Assembly (NCBI RefSeq): GCF_030161475.1
Contig: NZ_BSUG01000009.1
Location: 1 to 55,003 of the forward strand
Direction: 5' to 3'
Length of the DNA stretch: 55,003 nt
DNA from: Tetragenococcus halophilus subsp. flandriensis
Lineage (GTDB): Bacteria > Bacillota > Bacilli > Lactobacillales > Enterococcaceae
In this document: positions 18,171 to 26,585 of the stretch, one piece after another
Layout of the letters: every line of letters begins with the position of its first letter
How positions within the stretch are numbered: position 1 is the stretch's first letter
The notes under the pieces: generated by a model
What the model was told of the DNA's origin: nothing
Seen by the model: only the letters and a program-made list of their open reading frames with translations
Database searches by the model: none
Made by a program: the position numbers and the translations under genes

Positions 18171-18388
18171 AGCGTAGTTTTTACCATTATTTAATGACCT
18201 TAAGAGGCCCAAATGCAGCTGATGAAATTCAAGTCTTTGCTAACAATGCGGCTAAAGATATCCAATTTCCTAAGCAAAGTGATAGTTATGAGGAAATTTC
18301 TGATTACTTAGAGATGAATGTTGATTATTTAAGTAATATGGATATTTTTGATAGTGTTTGGCAAAAATATTTAGAAAACAATCGGTGA
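18167..18388 (+). CDS. YozE family (UPF0346) small protein
   Basis: A 73-residue helical protein. [28 protein letters not shown] at the start and [18 protein letters not shown] followed by FDSVWQKYL match the YozE/UPF0346 family of Firmicutes, a SAM-like four- or five-helix fold of unknown function. The chosen ATG at 18167 overlaps the msrA stop (ATGA) and has an AAGGAG site at 18150-18155; an in-frame TTG at 18158 is less likely. msrA and yozE neighbouring each other is common in this order, which supports the call. Confidence 0.9.
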   Translation: MKRSFYHYLMTLRGPNAADEIQVFANNAAKDIQFPKQSDSYEEISDYLEMNVDYLSNMDIFDSVWQKYLENNR

Positions 18389-18415
18389 AGTTCTTTATTA
18401 GAATTGAGGTGTTAC

Positions 18416-19828
18416 ATGAAAAATAAAAAGATATCTTTGAAAAGCTTCATTATTTCTTTAGTTCTTGTAGCTCTTATATCGGGAGGCCTAGTTTATTGGG
18501 TCACTTCAAGTGAATTTTTCCAATCTTCTTCTCTTTCCCAGAATGATTTGTACAAAGTTCATGCTTTGTATAATGATATTCAAGAAAACTATTATGAAGA
18601 TGTTGACGATGAAGACTTAATTGAAGGTGCACTGGAAGGAATGACGGATTCTTTAGATGATCCTTATACTTCTTATCTAGGAAAACAAGAAGCCGGAGAA
18701 TTTACCGAGTCATTATCTGGTGATTTTGAAGGGATCGGAGCAACTTTGACGATTGTCGATGACTTGCCAGAAGTTTCTGAAGCACCTGTAAAAGATAGTC
18801 CCGCTGAAAAAGCTGGCTTACAGGCAAAAGACAAGATTCTTGAAGTTGATGGAAAAAAGACCGAGGGTAAAGACCTTGATTCAGTTGTGCAGACCATTCG
18901 AGGCAAGAAGGGTTCTACTGTAAAACTAGCTGTGGAGCGTGACGATGAAAATTTTGATGTCGAAATCAAGCGCGATACAATCCCGCTTGAGTCTTTGGAT
19001 TATGAACTTGATGAAGACCATCAAGAGGTGGGCAGTATTGAAATTGCCAGTTTTAATGAAAATACAGCTAAAGAGTTAAGAGATGCAATTAAGGATTTAC
19101 GCAAACAAGGAGCCAAATCTTTTGTGATTGATCTCCGTCAAAATCCTGGGGGTTATTTAGATCAAGTAGAGGAAATGGCTAGTATGTTTTTAGCTGATGG
19201 TAAAACTATTGTTCAATTTGGAACTGATGAAGAGATTACAGGTAAAAGTAAAGCTTCTGAAAAATTGGACGGCGGTTTTAAAGTGAACGAGCCTACCACG
19301 GTACTAGTGGATAAACAAAGTGCTTCAGCTTCAGAAATTTTTGCGGCGGCTTTAAAAGAGTCAGCTAATGCGCCGATTGTTGGAACGAATACTTTTGGAA
19401 AAGGAACTGTTCAAAGCGTGAGTGACTTTTCTGACGATAGTGAAGTCAAAATGACCGTACAAAAATGGTTAACGCCAAAGGGCGAATGGATCAATGAAAA
19501 AGGTGTTGAACCAACAATAGAAGCTGATTTACCGGATTATGCTTACTTACCTCCGCTACCAAAAGATGAAACTTTTGAGAAGGGCGATCAATCAGATACG
19601 GTTAAGAACTTGCATAAGTTTTTGCAAGCATTAGGGTATGACACAAAAGGCGATGAGTTTAACGATAAAACTGTACAAGCTGTAAAAGACTTTCAAGAAG
19701 AACAAGACATTGCACAAAGTGGTAGTGTAGATAAAAAGACTAGCACAGCTATTGAACAAGAGGTTGTTAAAAAGATCCAAAATTCTGATTCAGTGTATAA
19801 AAAAGCAATTGAAGAACTAACAAAATGA
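18416..19828 (+). CDS. S41 family carboxy-terminal processing protease (CtpA-like)
   Basis: A 470-residue membrane-anchored serine protease acting outside the membrane. An N-terminal helix (about 11-30) is followed by the LIEGALEGMTDSLDDPYTSYL segment, a PDZ domain (about 95-175, with DFEGIGATL and SPAEKAGLQAKDKIL), the S41 core with catalytic Ser in KQSASASEIFAAALKE and Lys in GTNTFGKGTVQ, and a C-terminal peptidoglycan-binding domain (DTVKNLHKFLQALGY to KTSTAIEQ). This is the order seen in Bacillus CtpA/CtpB. Start is ATG 18416, with TGAGGTG as ribosome site; a TTG 12 bases earlier overlaps that site. lepB follows 25 bp later. Confidence 0.93.
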   Translation: MKNKKISLKSFIISLVLVALISGGLVYWVTSSEFFQSSSLSQNDLYKVHALYNDIQENYYEDVDDEDLIEGALEGMTDSLDDPYTSYLGKQEAGEFTESLSGDFEGIGATLTIVDDLPEVSEAPVKDSPAEKAGLQAKDKILEVDGKKTEGKDLDSVVQTIRGKKGSTVKLAVERDDENFDVEIKRDTIPLESLDYELDEDHQEVGSIEIASFNENTAKELRDAIKDLRKQGAKSFVIDLRQNPGGYLDQVEEMASMFLADGKTIVQFGTDEEITGKSKASEKLDGGFKVNEPTTVLVDKQSASASEIFAAALKESANAPIVGTNTFGKGTVQSVSDFSDDSEVKMTVQKWLTPKGEWINEKGVEPTIEADLPDYAYLPPLPKDETFEKGDQSDTVKNLHKFLQALGYDTKGDEFNDKTVQAVKDFQEEQDIAQSGSVDKKTSTAIEQEVVKKIQNSDSVYKKAIEELTK

Positions 19829-19853
19829 GGAACTAGACGAGGTCGATAGCTAG

Positions 19854-20399
19854 ATGAATAAAGAACGATTTTTCGAATGGTTTTGGCTGATAATAAAATA
19901 TTCATTTGCTGCTGGTCTGCTAGCACTTTTGATTCGAGGGTTTTTGTTAATTCCTATGCCAGTGCAAGGAAGTTCAATGGAAGATACTGTGTCACAAGGA
20001 GATATGGTATTAGTTGAGCGTTTATCAAGTGTTAAACGTTTTGATGTTGTTGTTTTTAACCTCCCAGATGGTAGCACTTATGTTAAAAGAGTTATCGGCT
20101 TACCAGGCGAATCGGTTAGTTATAAAGATGATCAGCTTTATATCAATGATAAAAAAGTAGCTGAACCTTTCCTAGAAGATAATCTCCATAGTGATGACGA
20201 ATCAGCTCCTTATACCCATGATTTTGATTTTGAAGAATTAATGGGTGTAAAGAAATTAGGAAAAGATAGTTATTTTGTCATCGGTGATAATCGTCGTCTT
20301 TCAAAAGATAGTCGTTCTTTTGGCGCAATTTCAGAAGATGAGATCTTGGGAACCGCTCATTTTGTTTACTATCCTTTGCCACATATGAAATTTATTTAA
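19854..20399 (+). CDS. lepB: Signal peptidase I
   Basis: A 181-residue membrane protease that removes signal peptides from exported proteins. One N-terminal helix (about 14-34) is followed by box B with the catalytic Ser41 in VQGSSMEDTVSQGDMV, the catalytic Lys78 in STYVKRVIGLPGE, and box E as GDNRRLSKDSRSFG, where most homologues have GDNRxxSxDSR. The single-helix, short form is the type-1 SipS-like enzyme of Gram-positives. It is the last gene before an accessory insertion: in many related genomes rbgA follows lepB directly, whereas here it begins 8.1 kb downstream. Confidence 0.95.
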   Translation: MNKERFFEWFWLIIKYSFAAGLLALLIRGFLLIPMPVQGSSMEDTVSQGDMVLVERLSSVKRFDVVVFNLPDGSTYVKRVIGLPGESVSYKDDQLYINDKKVAEPFLEDNLHSDDESAPYTHDFDFEELMGVKKLGKDSYFVIGDNRRLSKDSRSFGAISEDEILGTAHFVYYPLPHMKFI

Positions 20400-20403
20400 A
20401 GAG

Positions 20404-20446
20404 AAATCTTGTAAAGTTCAAATAGCCGACTTTACAAGATTTTTTT
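20404..20446 (+). terminator. Rho-independent terminator after lepB
   Basis: AAATCTTGTAAAGT and ACTTTACAAGATTT form a perfect 14-bp stem around an 11-base loop, followed by a T run. Confidence 0.92.
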
Positions 20447-20537
20447 GTAAATGATTTTAATGAAAAGAATAATTATTTTTATTTTGCTAACTAGGATTAG
20501 GAAACAGTATTTGCAAATGTTTTTAAGTAACTAAAAA

Positions 20538-20746
20538 GTGGCCCTTTTTTACTTATATTTAAGACCAATTTTATATTTTTGGCCCTTTCCTTCTTAGACT
20601 TTGGGCCAAGTGCTTTATGTTTGGCCCTTTCTTAATTGTTTTTAAGTCCAAATGTTTAGCTCTTGGACCTTGTTCTGCTTGGTTTAGGGCCAAATATTTA
20701 GCCTTTGGCCCTTGTCATACTGAACTTAGGTCCAGTGGCATTACTT
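20538..20746. repeat. Five degenerate 42-bp tandem repeats with inverted GGCCC/GGGCC half-sites
   Basis: Units begin at 20538, 20579, 20621, 20663 and 20705, a spacing of 41, 42, 42 and 42 bp. Each starts TTGGCCCTT (once GTGGCCC, once TTGGACC) and carries, about 22 bp further on, the inverse AGGGCCAA (variants AGACCAA, AAGTCCAA, AGGTCCAG). Each unit can therefore fold as a small hairpin or bind a dimeric protein. It lies between the lepB terminator and the panE promoter. I know of no named repeat family with this unit. The remaining DNA from 20447 to 20894 shows no gene. Confidence 0.8.
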
Positions 20747-20811
20747 TGTTCATTAAGTTTAACTTTAGCATTTTAAATTAATTGCCATTTAATACTTTTA
20801 CACTCTCCTAC

Positions 20812-20840
20812 TTGAAGTTTCCGAATGAAAACTCTATAAT
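20812..20840 (+). promoter_or_regulatory. Promoter of the panE operon
   Basis: TTGAAG (20812-20817) and a perfect TATAAT (20835-20840) are separated by 17 bp, about 55 bp upstream of the panE ATG and just after the tandem repeat array. Confidence 0.75.
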
Positions 20841-20894
20841 GAGAAATGTGAAAAATGTTCACTTATTATAAATTAAGTTTGGAGGCTTTTATTT

Positions 20895-21833
20895 ATGAAA
20901 ATTGCAATTGCAGGGGCCGGCGCGATGGGTTCCCGGTTCGGACTGATGTTGAAACAAGGTGGTAACGATGTTTTGCTAATCGACGGCTGGCAGGAGCATA
21001 TCAATGCCATCAAAGAAAACGGATTGAAGGCTAATTATAATGGCGAAGAAATTACTGTTAAAGTCCCAATTGTTAATCAGAATGAGGTGCCCACTGGTGA
21101 GCAATTTGATTTGATTATCTTATTCACGAAGGCAATGCAGTTGGAAAAAATGCTGCAGGATGTTAAACCATTAATTGCTGATCACACAGAAGTTTTGTGT
21201 CTTTTAAACGGTATCGGTCATGAAGACGTAATCGAAAAATTCGTACCGATGGAAAAAATCTTTATCGGCAACACCATGTGGACTGCTGGTCTAGAAGGTC
21301 CCGGCAAGGCTAAATTATTTGGCAGCGGGTCTGTTAAATTGCAAAATCTAGGTATTGGCCAAGAAGAATCAGCGAAAAAATTGGCGGAAACTTTGTCCGC
21401 GTCTGGTTTAAATGCCAAATATTCCGACAACATTCATTATTCAATTTATCGTAAAGCTTGTGTCAATGGTACGATGAATGGCTTATGCACGATTTTAGAC
21501 GTCAATATGGCGGGGCTTGGTGCAACCAAACCTGCTCATGACATGGTAGTGACTATTGTTAACGAATTTGCAGCTGTTGCTGCCAAAGAAAACGTCAACT
21601 TAGACATTCCCGAAGTAATCGAACATGTAGAAACTTGTTTTGACCCGACTACGATTGGTATGCATTTCCCATCGATGCACCAAGACTTGATAAAAAATAA
21701 CCGTTTGACCGAGATTGACTACATCAACGGAGCCATTTCTCGTAAAGGTAAAAAATATGGCGTAGTAACTCCTTACTGTGATTTCTTAACGCAACTGGTT
21801 CATAGTAAAGAAGAAATTCTAGGAGCGAAATAG
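20895..21833 (+). CDS. panE: 2-dehydropantoate 2-reductase (ketopantoate reductase) family
   Basis: A 312-residue NADPH-dependent reductase of the PanE/ApbA family. The Rossmann motif is MKIAIAGAGAMGSRFGLML, the NADP-binding loop follows at LLIDGWQEHI, and NGIGHED, the central NTMWTAGLEGPGKA segment and YRKACVNGTMNGLCTILD (catalytic Lys and Asn) match the family. Classical PanE makes pantoate for coenzyme A; many lactic acid bacteria carry PanE paralogues acting on other branched 2-oxo acids, and no panB or panC is visible. GGAGGC at 20881-20886 is the ribosome site. Codon use is noticeably more GC-rich in third positions than in neighbours, a sign of transfer. The next gene is 25 bp downstream. 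Confidence 0.88.
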   Translation: MKIAIAGAGAMGSRFGLMLKQGGNDVLLIDGWQEHINAIKENGLKANYNGEEITVKVPIVNQNEVPTGEQFDLIILFTKAMQLEKMLQDVKPLIADHTEVLCLLNGIGHEDVIEKFVPMEKIFIGNTMWTAGLEGPGKAKLFGSGSVKLQNLGIGQEESAKKLAETLSASGLNAKYSDNIHYSIYRKACVNGTMNGLCTILDVNMAGLGATKPAHDMVVTIVNEFAAVAAKENVNLDIPEVIEHVETCFDPTTIGMHFPSMHQDLIKNNRLTEIDYINGAISRKGKKYGVVTPYCDFLTQLVHSKEEILGAK

Positions 21834-21858
21834 TAATCATTAGAAAGAGGACGAGAAA

Positions 21859-22896
21859 ATGGAAGAAAAATTAACTCCAAAAATATTTTTAAATAAAGTA
21901 TTAGCGGGTACCGCAACGGGGATCATCGTAGGGTTGATTCCTAACGCGGTATTGGCAGCAATTTTGAAATTATTTGGTGAAAATACCTTAGCAGTAACGA
22001 TCACACAAATGGCAGTTATTTTCCAACTAGCTACTCCACTATTGATTGGCGCTTTGATTGCGGTGCAGTTTGGCTTCAAACCAATGCAAATGTTAGTAGT
22101 TGCCGGTGCAGCTTTCGTTGGCTCCGGTGTTGTGAAATTCAATCCTGACACAGCTACTTATATCGGTGCTGGTACCGGAGACATCATCAATACCATGATT
22201 ACTGCATCAATCGCTGTCGGCATGATCTTGTTGATCGGCGAAAAATTTGGGTCCGTGGCAATTGTTGCAACACCAATCGTTGTTGGTATCGGCGCTGGTC
22301 TAATCGGCTATTATTTATATCCTTACGTAACCAAGATTACTGCCGCTATCGGTGACTTAATTAATACCTTTACTACTTTGCAACCAATTTTGATGTCAAT
22401 CTTGATTGCATGTTCCTTTGCTTTCTTGATTATCTCGCCGATCTCTACAGTTGCCATTGGTATGGCAATTCAATTGAACGGTGTTTCTGCTGGTGCAGCC
22501 GCTATGGGTGTTGCCGCAACAACAGTTGTCTTGGTAGTTAACTCTTGGAAAGTCAACAAACCAGGGGTTACTTTGGCCATCGCATTGGGTGCTATGAAAA
22601 TGATGATGCCAAACTTGTTTAGGAAACCAATTATCTTGGTGCCATGTCTATTCACCGCTATCATCTCAGCAATTCCAGCAGCGTTATTCTCAGTCTCAGG
22701 GACTCCTGCTTCTGCTGGTTTCGGTTTGGTAGGGTTGGTAGGTCCGTTGGCTTCATTGGACGCCGGTTTGAGTATTATTCTACTATTAATCAGCTGGTTT
22801 GTTGTACCAATCGTAGCTGCTTTCGTAGGTCAAATCTTATTTGAAAAAATCTTGAAATTGTATGATCGTAAAGATGTTTTCGAATTTTTAGGATAG
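21859..22896 (+). CDS. PTS_EIIC_2-type multi-pass membrane transporter
   Basis: A 345-residue, very hydrophobic protein with about nine to ten membrane segments rich in Gly, Ala, Ile and Val. Runs such as FLNKVLAGTATGIIVGLIPN, LIGALIAVQFGFKPMQML, ISPISTVAIGMAIQLNGVSA and GFGLVGLVGPLA resemble the PTS_EIIC_2 group, EIIC-like proteins usually encoded without EIIA/EIIB domains. None of those phosphotransfer domains is encoded nearby, so sugar phosphorylation is unlikely. The operon partner is a ketopantoate-type reductase, which suggests transport of a 2-oxo or 2-hydroxy acid or pantoate; this is inference. It shares the more GC-rich codon use of panE. A terminator follows. Confidence 0.75.
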   Translation: MEEKLTPKIFLNKVLAGTATGIIVGLIPNAVLAAILKLFGENTLAVTITQMAVIFQLATPLLIGALIAVQFGFKPMQMLVVAGAAFVGSGVVKFNPDTATYIGAGTGDIINTMITASIAVGMILLIGEKFGSVAIVATPIVVGIGAGLIGYYLYPYVTKITAAIGDLINTFTTLQPILMSILIACSFAFLIISPISTVAIGMAIQLNGVSAGAAAMGVAATTVVLVVNSWKVNKPGVTLAIALGAMKMMMPNLFRKPIILVPCLFTAIISAIPAALFSVSGTPASAGFGLVGLVGPLASLDAGLSIILLLISWFVVPIVAAFVGQILFEKILKLYDRKDVFEFLG

Positions 22897-22904
22897 TCAA
22901 CTAG

Positions 22905-22936
22905 AAAAAGTGTGAGCCTTGTGCTCACGCTTTTTT
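22905..22936 (+). terminator. Rho-independent terminator of the panE operon
   Basis: AAAAAGTGTGAGC and GCTCACGCTTTTT pair (one G-U) around CTTGT, with a six-T tail. Confidence 0.9.
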
Positions 22937-23150
22937 GTGCAATTGAAGTTGGTGAATCTCAGCGAAAAGAGAAAGGTACCTTAAATAGTGTGTTTCTGGT
23001 CAATAGCACAATGAAATATCTAAATACATTATGAACTGCTTTTCGTTTTATGAAGAGCAGTTTGTGCTATTTGAGAAATTGCTCAATTTAATCATTAAGT
23101 AGTTTCATCAATGGTGACTATGCTACTGCAATTCTTGTTGTACCAACCGG

Positions 23151-24233
23151 GAGCGTCAATAATTTTGTGTAAATAACTCGTCCTTCTGCAAAATAATGGG
23201 TTACTCAGTAAACATTGAAGCTAATGTATCCGTCACTTGTTGGAAGCCTTTATGGCTTCTATTTAAGAATTTTTGATTGTATGTATCAAAGATGGATACT
23301 AGGAAACGCTCTAGTGATTCTTCATTTTGAAACTGCTCTTTTCTGCGGCTGTATTTCTTGATTTATTTATTGAAAGATTCGATTAAATTAGTTGAGTAAA
23401 TGCTTCGGCGGATACCAGGCGGAAACTCATAAAAAGTCAATAAATCTTGATTTTTTATCAGTGACTGCGTCACTTTAGGATAAGTTTTCTGCCACTTCTC
23501 AATCATACTCCCTAAAAAGGTATTTGCCTCTTCCTTTGAGCTAGCTTGATAAACAGCCTTAAAATCATCACAGATTTCTTTTCGATCTTTGACACGTACT
23601 TTATGAGCAATATTACGGGAAACGTGAACACAGCAATGTTGGTATTTAGCTTTAGGATAAATCTGGTGAATCGTATCTTTCATGCCTTTTAAGCCATCGG
23701 TAATAAACACTAAGACATCATGAACCCCTCTGGAGTAAATGTCCTGTAACAACTCATTCCAAACGTAGGTCGATTCAGTCGGAGCAATCGCATAACTTAG
23801 TACTTCTTTAGTGCCGTCTTCTCGTATACCAATGGCAATATAGATTGCTTCTTTGGAGACGGTTTGCCGTTTTAAAGGAATATAAGTAGCATCCATGAAA
23901 ATAGCGACATACTTATCATTTAGAGTTCTAACTTTAAATGCATTTACTTCTTCAGTCAGCACTTTAGTCATGTTGGACATGGTTTGGGGCGTGTAGTGAT
24001 GCCCATACATTTTCTCAATCAAGTCTGCGATTTCCGACATGGTAATACCTTTTCGGAAGAGGTGAATGACGGTCTCCTCTAAGGTATCATTCGTCCGTCT
24101 ATAAGCAGGAACAGTCTGTTGCTTGAACTCGCCGTTGCGGTCGCGCGGAATTCTGTGAATGTGTTATGGTAACTCTATTCTACAGAAGAGACTTCCTTTT
24201 TTCTATTTACACAAAATATTTTATACTCTCGAT
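23151..24233 (-). mobile_element. Decayed, internally deleted IS256-family element
   Basis: The two ends are imperfect inverted repeats: GGGAGCGTCAATAATTTTGT at 23151-23170, continuing GTAAATA, and at the far end (about 24205-24233) a sequence whose reverse complement starts GAGAGTATAAAATATTTTGT and also continues GTAAATA. Between them is a minus-strand transposase remnant. The span is about 1.08 kb, shorter than the usual 1.3-1.4 kb of the family, consistent with loss of the transposase N-terminus. Confidence 0.75.
23201..24165 (-). pseudogene. IS256-family transposase, N-terminally deleted and interrupted by a stop
   Basis: Reading the minus strand from about 24165, the frame gives IPRDRNGEFKQQTVPAYRR and the Mutator-type core with catalytic Asp in AIFMDATYIPLKR, Asp in DVLVFITDGLKGM, and the Glu in STNLIESFNK, plus the CVHVSRN motif. 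A TAA at 23363-23365 interrupts it right after ESFNK, where relatives have a Gln (CAA to TAA). The frame then continues as IKKYSRRKEQFQNEESLERF to a natural stop at 23201-23203. About 70 N-terminal residues are missing beyond about 24165. It cannot make an active enzyme. Confidence 0.85.
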
Positions 24234-24394
24234 TAAGGATTCAGAGATAATTTTTTAATTGAAGAATATCGAGAAGAATTATTAAAAAGGTATATTTTAT
24301 AATAAACTTAGCCACTTCATAAAATAAAAAACATCATTACCCAATTTCATGTATTATTGAAGTTCCCACACAATCAATAAAGGATGAATTGTCC

Positions 24395-25142
24395 TGAGGA
24401 TTTCACATATTTACGCAAAGGCAAACACCTTAAGTATCAGGAATGAAAAAAATTGAAGCTTGGAAATAACGTGACCGACAGCTATCCAATCGTGCAATCG
24501 CAAAATTACTCGAACGGCTCCTCAAACAATTCATACTGAAGTAAAAAACGGTACGGTCCGTCAAATTAAACGTCAAGTTCAAAAAGGAAAAACCTATGGC
24601 TATGAGCCCTTCGTTTATTCCGCCGATACTGGTCAGGCTTCTTATGAAAGAGCTCAAGTAAACTGTCGCAAACAACCGAAATGGGTTGCAGCTCCAGACT
24701 TCATGGCGTATGCTGATTATCAGATGAAGAAAAAAAGTATTCACCCGATGTCCATGTGGGACGTGCAAAAAAACTGAACTTATTTCCCCATGAAGAGATT
24801 CCTTGCACGACAACGCTGTACAACTATATTGATCTTGGCTTAATGGAAACAAAAAATATTGACCAGCATCTCAAGATTCGGCGGAAAACCAACAAATCGC
24901 GAAACAGATGAAACAAAAAAATTTTTGGCGATCTGATCGAGAAACGACCGGATATGGTGGATAAACGGGAATGCTTCGGCGCTTTATCTCGAAGGGAACA
25001 CGTATGGAACATGTATCCCTATCATTGATACGGCGTGTCCAAGACTGGATGAACAGGTTACCAAGAAAAATATTAGGCTACGCCACTCTCCCCGTGAGTG
25101 TTTACTTGAAGAGATGTCGAAACTTGCGCTCACTGCCGCATG
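24395..25142 (+). pseudogene. IS30-family transposase remnant with frameshifts and a central deletion
   Basis: Three-frame reading recovers an IS30-type transposase: KKIEAWK, then after a stop RDRQLSNRAIAKLLER, a frameshift near 24510, PQTIHTEVKNGTVRQIKRQV to DFMAYADYQMKKK, a frameshift near 24740, NLFPHEEIPCTTTLYNYIDL, RRKTNKSRNR, a stop, FGDLIEKRPDMVDKRE, and directly after that MLRRFISKG and the C-terminal RRVQDWMNRLPRKILGYAT. The stretch normally between DKRE and MLRRF, holding most of the catalytic DDE core, is missing (junction about 24965-24972). It is inert. Apparent minus-strand open frames here are shadows. Confidence 0.8.
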
Positions 25143-25538
25143 AGCTTGATGATGAGACTCCTTGGCATGATGGTCTTTGGACAGTTCTTTGGAGTTAATC
25201 TCAGTACTTCTGACCAATCTACTATGCGCAGTGCCATGCCCGAGCTCATTTTCAAGCGCATGCTAGATAGTGTTTAAAATAGAATAACTAGTGAATTTCA
25301 ATAAGTTGCTAAGTTCTACTTGAAATTTGCGTCTTATATATATAACAAATTTATGAAAAGCAAGATAAGATATTAGCTTTAACTGTTTGTGAGGCGTATA
25401 GACAATTCCTGTCTGTATGCCTTTTTTATTTTGAAAAAAATTTAGTTTTTTCGAAAAATGCTCACTCCCAAATTGTAGTAATAATGGAAAGGGATAGAAG
25501 TAAAACGAGTTGAATGAATTTTTTGAGGAGGAAAATTT
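25143..25538. other. Gap with an unassigned short open frame, a dyad and a terminator
   Basis: From 25140 to 25277 an open frame reads MSLMMRLLGMMVFGQFFG and ends in FKRMLDSV; it looks like the tail of a truncated membrane protein but cannot be named. AATTTCAA (25294-25301) and TTGAAATT (25320-25327) form a dyad. A hairpin with T tail, AGGCGTATAGACA with TGTCTGTATGCCT (25392-25421), resembles the terminator that precedes the orf7/orf8 region of Tn916-like elements. The rest shows no gene. Confidence 0.5.
25392..25428 (+). terminator. Terminator-like hairpin at the head of the Tn916-like module
   Basis: AGGCGTATAGACA pairs with TGTCTGTATGCCT (two G-U/mismatched positions) around a 5-base loop, followed by T6. 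In Tn916-like elements a hairpin upstream of orf7 controls read-through toward the regulatory genes; that function here is inferred. Confidence 0.6.
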
Positions 25539-25967
25539 ATGGGCGACTCAGGGGAAACCCACATTCGACACGCGTTTGACAGTTTTTGTAAGAAAGTAGT
25601 CCGCAACGAGGCATTAAACATTCAAAAGAAATACGCTAGATTTCGCCAACGTCAAATCTCAATGGAGATATTGAAACAAAAAGGACTGGATACAGAGTTT
25701 TATTATTCAGAACCAAATATGAATAGTAGTGGTAGCTTTATTGTCCTAGGTATAAAGATTTTTATTTCAAATGAGGAGTTGTCAAATGCGATTGCAGCAT
25801 TATCTAGTCTAAGACAAGAAATCATTTTGATGTCCTTCTTCATCGGTCTCAACGATCGTGAAATTGGCGATATTATTGGGAAAAGTCTCGGCGGTGTTTG
25901 GTACCAACGACAAGTGGCCTTGGAAGAGTTAGGAAAGTATTTGGGTGGCAATTATGAAGCAAAATAA
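25539..25967 (+). CDS. Sigma-70 family-like regulator, Tn916 Orf7-like
   Basis: A 142-residue protein resembling the sigma-factor-like Orf7 of Tn916. The N-terminal half (HIRHAFDSFCKKVVRNEALN, KKYARFRQRQISM) matches that family, and the C-terminal half ALSSLRQEIILMSFFIGLND to REIGDIIGKSLGGVWYQRQV is a region-4 helix-turn-helix. In Tn916 this protein drives transcription of excision and transfer genes. A GAGGAGG ribosome site (25525-25531) supports ATG 25539. Its stop overlaps the start of the next gene, as in Tn916 orf7-orf8. Confidence 0.8.
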   Translation: MGDSGETHIRHAFDSFCKKVVRNEALNIQKKYARFRQRQISMEILKQKGLDTEFYYSEPNMNSSGSFIVLGIKIFISNEELSNAIAALSSLRQEIILMSFFIGLNDREIGDIIGKSLGGVWYQRQVALEELGKYLGGNYEAK

Positions 25968-26196
25968 ACGATATATACCGTTTATACCAGTAGCTACTAT
26001 TGAAGCCGCAGTCTCTGGTGATTCAATCGCCATGTCCATCGTTCTGTCAAAATATCAAAATTATATATCACGATTAGCCATGAAACCTGTCTATGAAGAA
26101 GAAAAAGGAATGGTTATGTACGTAGATGAATGTATGCGTAGACAACTGGAAACGAAATTGATTGAGAAGATACTTGAATTTGACACAACTCGTTAA
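25954..26196 (+). CDS. Helix-turn-helix protein, Tn916 Orf8-like
   Basis: An 80-residue protein with YIPFIPVATIEAAVSGDSIA, MSIVLSKYQNYISRLAM, and the C-terminal YVDECMRRQLETKLIEKILE, which parallel Orf8 of Tn916-like elements (conjugative-transposon HTH domain). It starts within the last codons of orf7. The chosen ATG at 25954 is preferred over an in-frame GTG at 25945 because relatives begin close to the KxFIPF motif. Its partner role in element regulation is inferred from the family and the position. Confidence 0.78.
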   Translation: MKQNKRYIPFIPVATIEAAVSGDSIAMSIVLSKYQNYISRLAMKPVYEEEKGMVMYVDECMRRQLETKLIEKILEFDTTR

Positions 26197-26585
26197 AGTA
26201 TTTTTTCCCTTTCCTTTTCATTCTATGGAAGTTTTTTATCAGTTTACAATAAAGGATTTCCATAGGCTGAAAATAGCCTAACGCTCTTTGACAAGTGAAT
26301 AGTAAATCTATCAGTACATGTAGATTGCGATTTTCTAGTTACGCCATGAAAAGGTTATCCTTTGAGCGACAAGTTTAATATGAAAATTATGACTACGATA
26401 ATGATACTTCCGTAACCAAATTGGCCCGCCATTACTGGGGGGAGGTGAAATTCCTATGTGCTTTTGGCAGAGCAGCTGATAGATTAGAATACTTTCGAAT
26501 TGATTCTGATTTCTCAAAAAGAAATAGTGAGATAATTTATTTGTGTATAGTATGTACTATTTAATAGGAAGGAATTGAACTTTTG
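26197..26585. other. 389-bp noncoding region with several short dyads upstream of xis
   Basis: No convincing gene. CTATGGAA (26223-26230) and TTCCATAG (26258-26265) form an 8-bp inverted pair; AGGCT and AGCCT flank GAAAAT at 26264-26279; AATCTA and TAGATT flank a short loop near 26306-26329. A G-rich tract ending GGGGGGAGGTGAA lies near 26440, looking like a ribosome site without a following good frame, possibly the residue of a lost gene. In Tn916-like elements this interval carries recombinase binding sites; whether these dyads do is unknown. Confidence 0.4.

Noticed and set aside
24430..25217. Open frames on the minus strand across the IS30 relic
   Set aside because: They are antisense to recognisable transposase segments and lack start signals or family matches.
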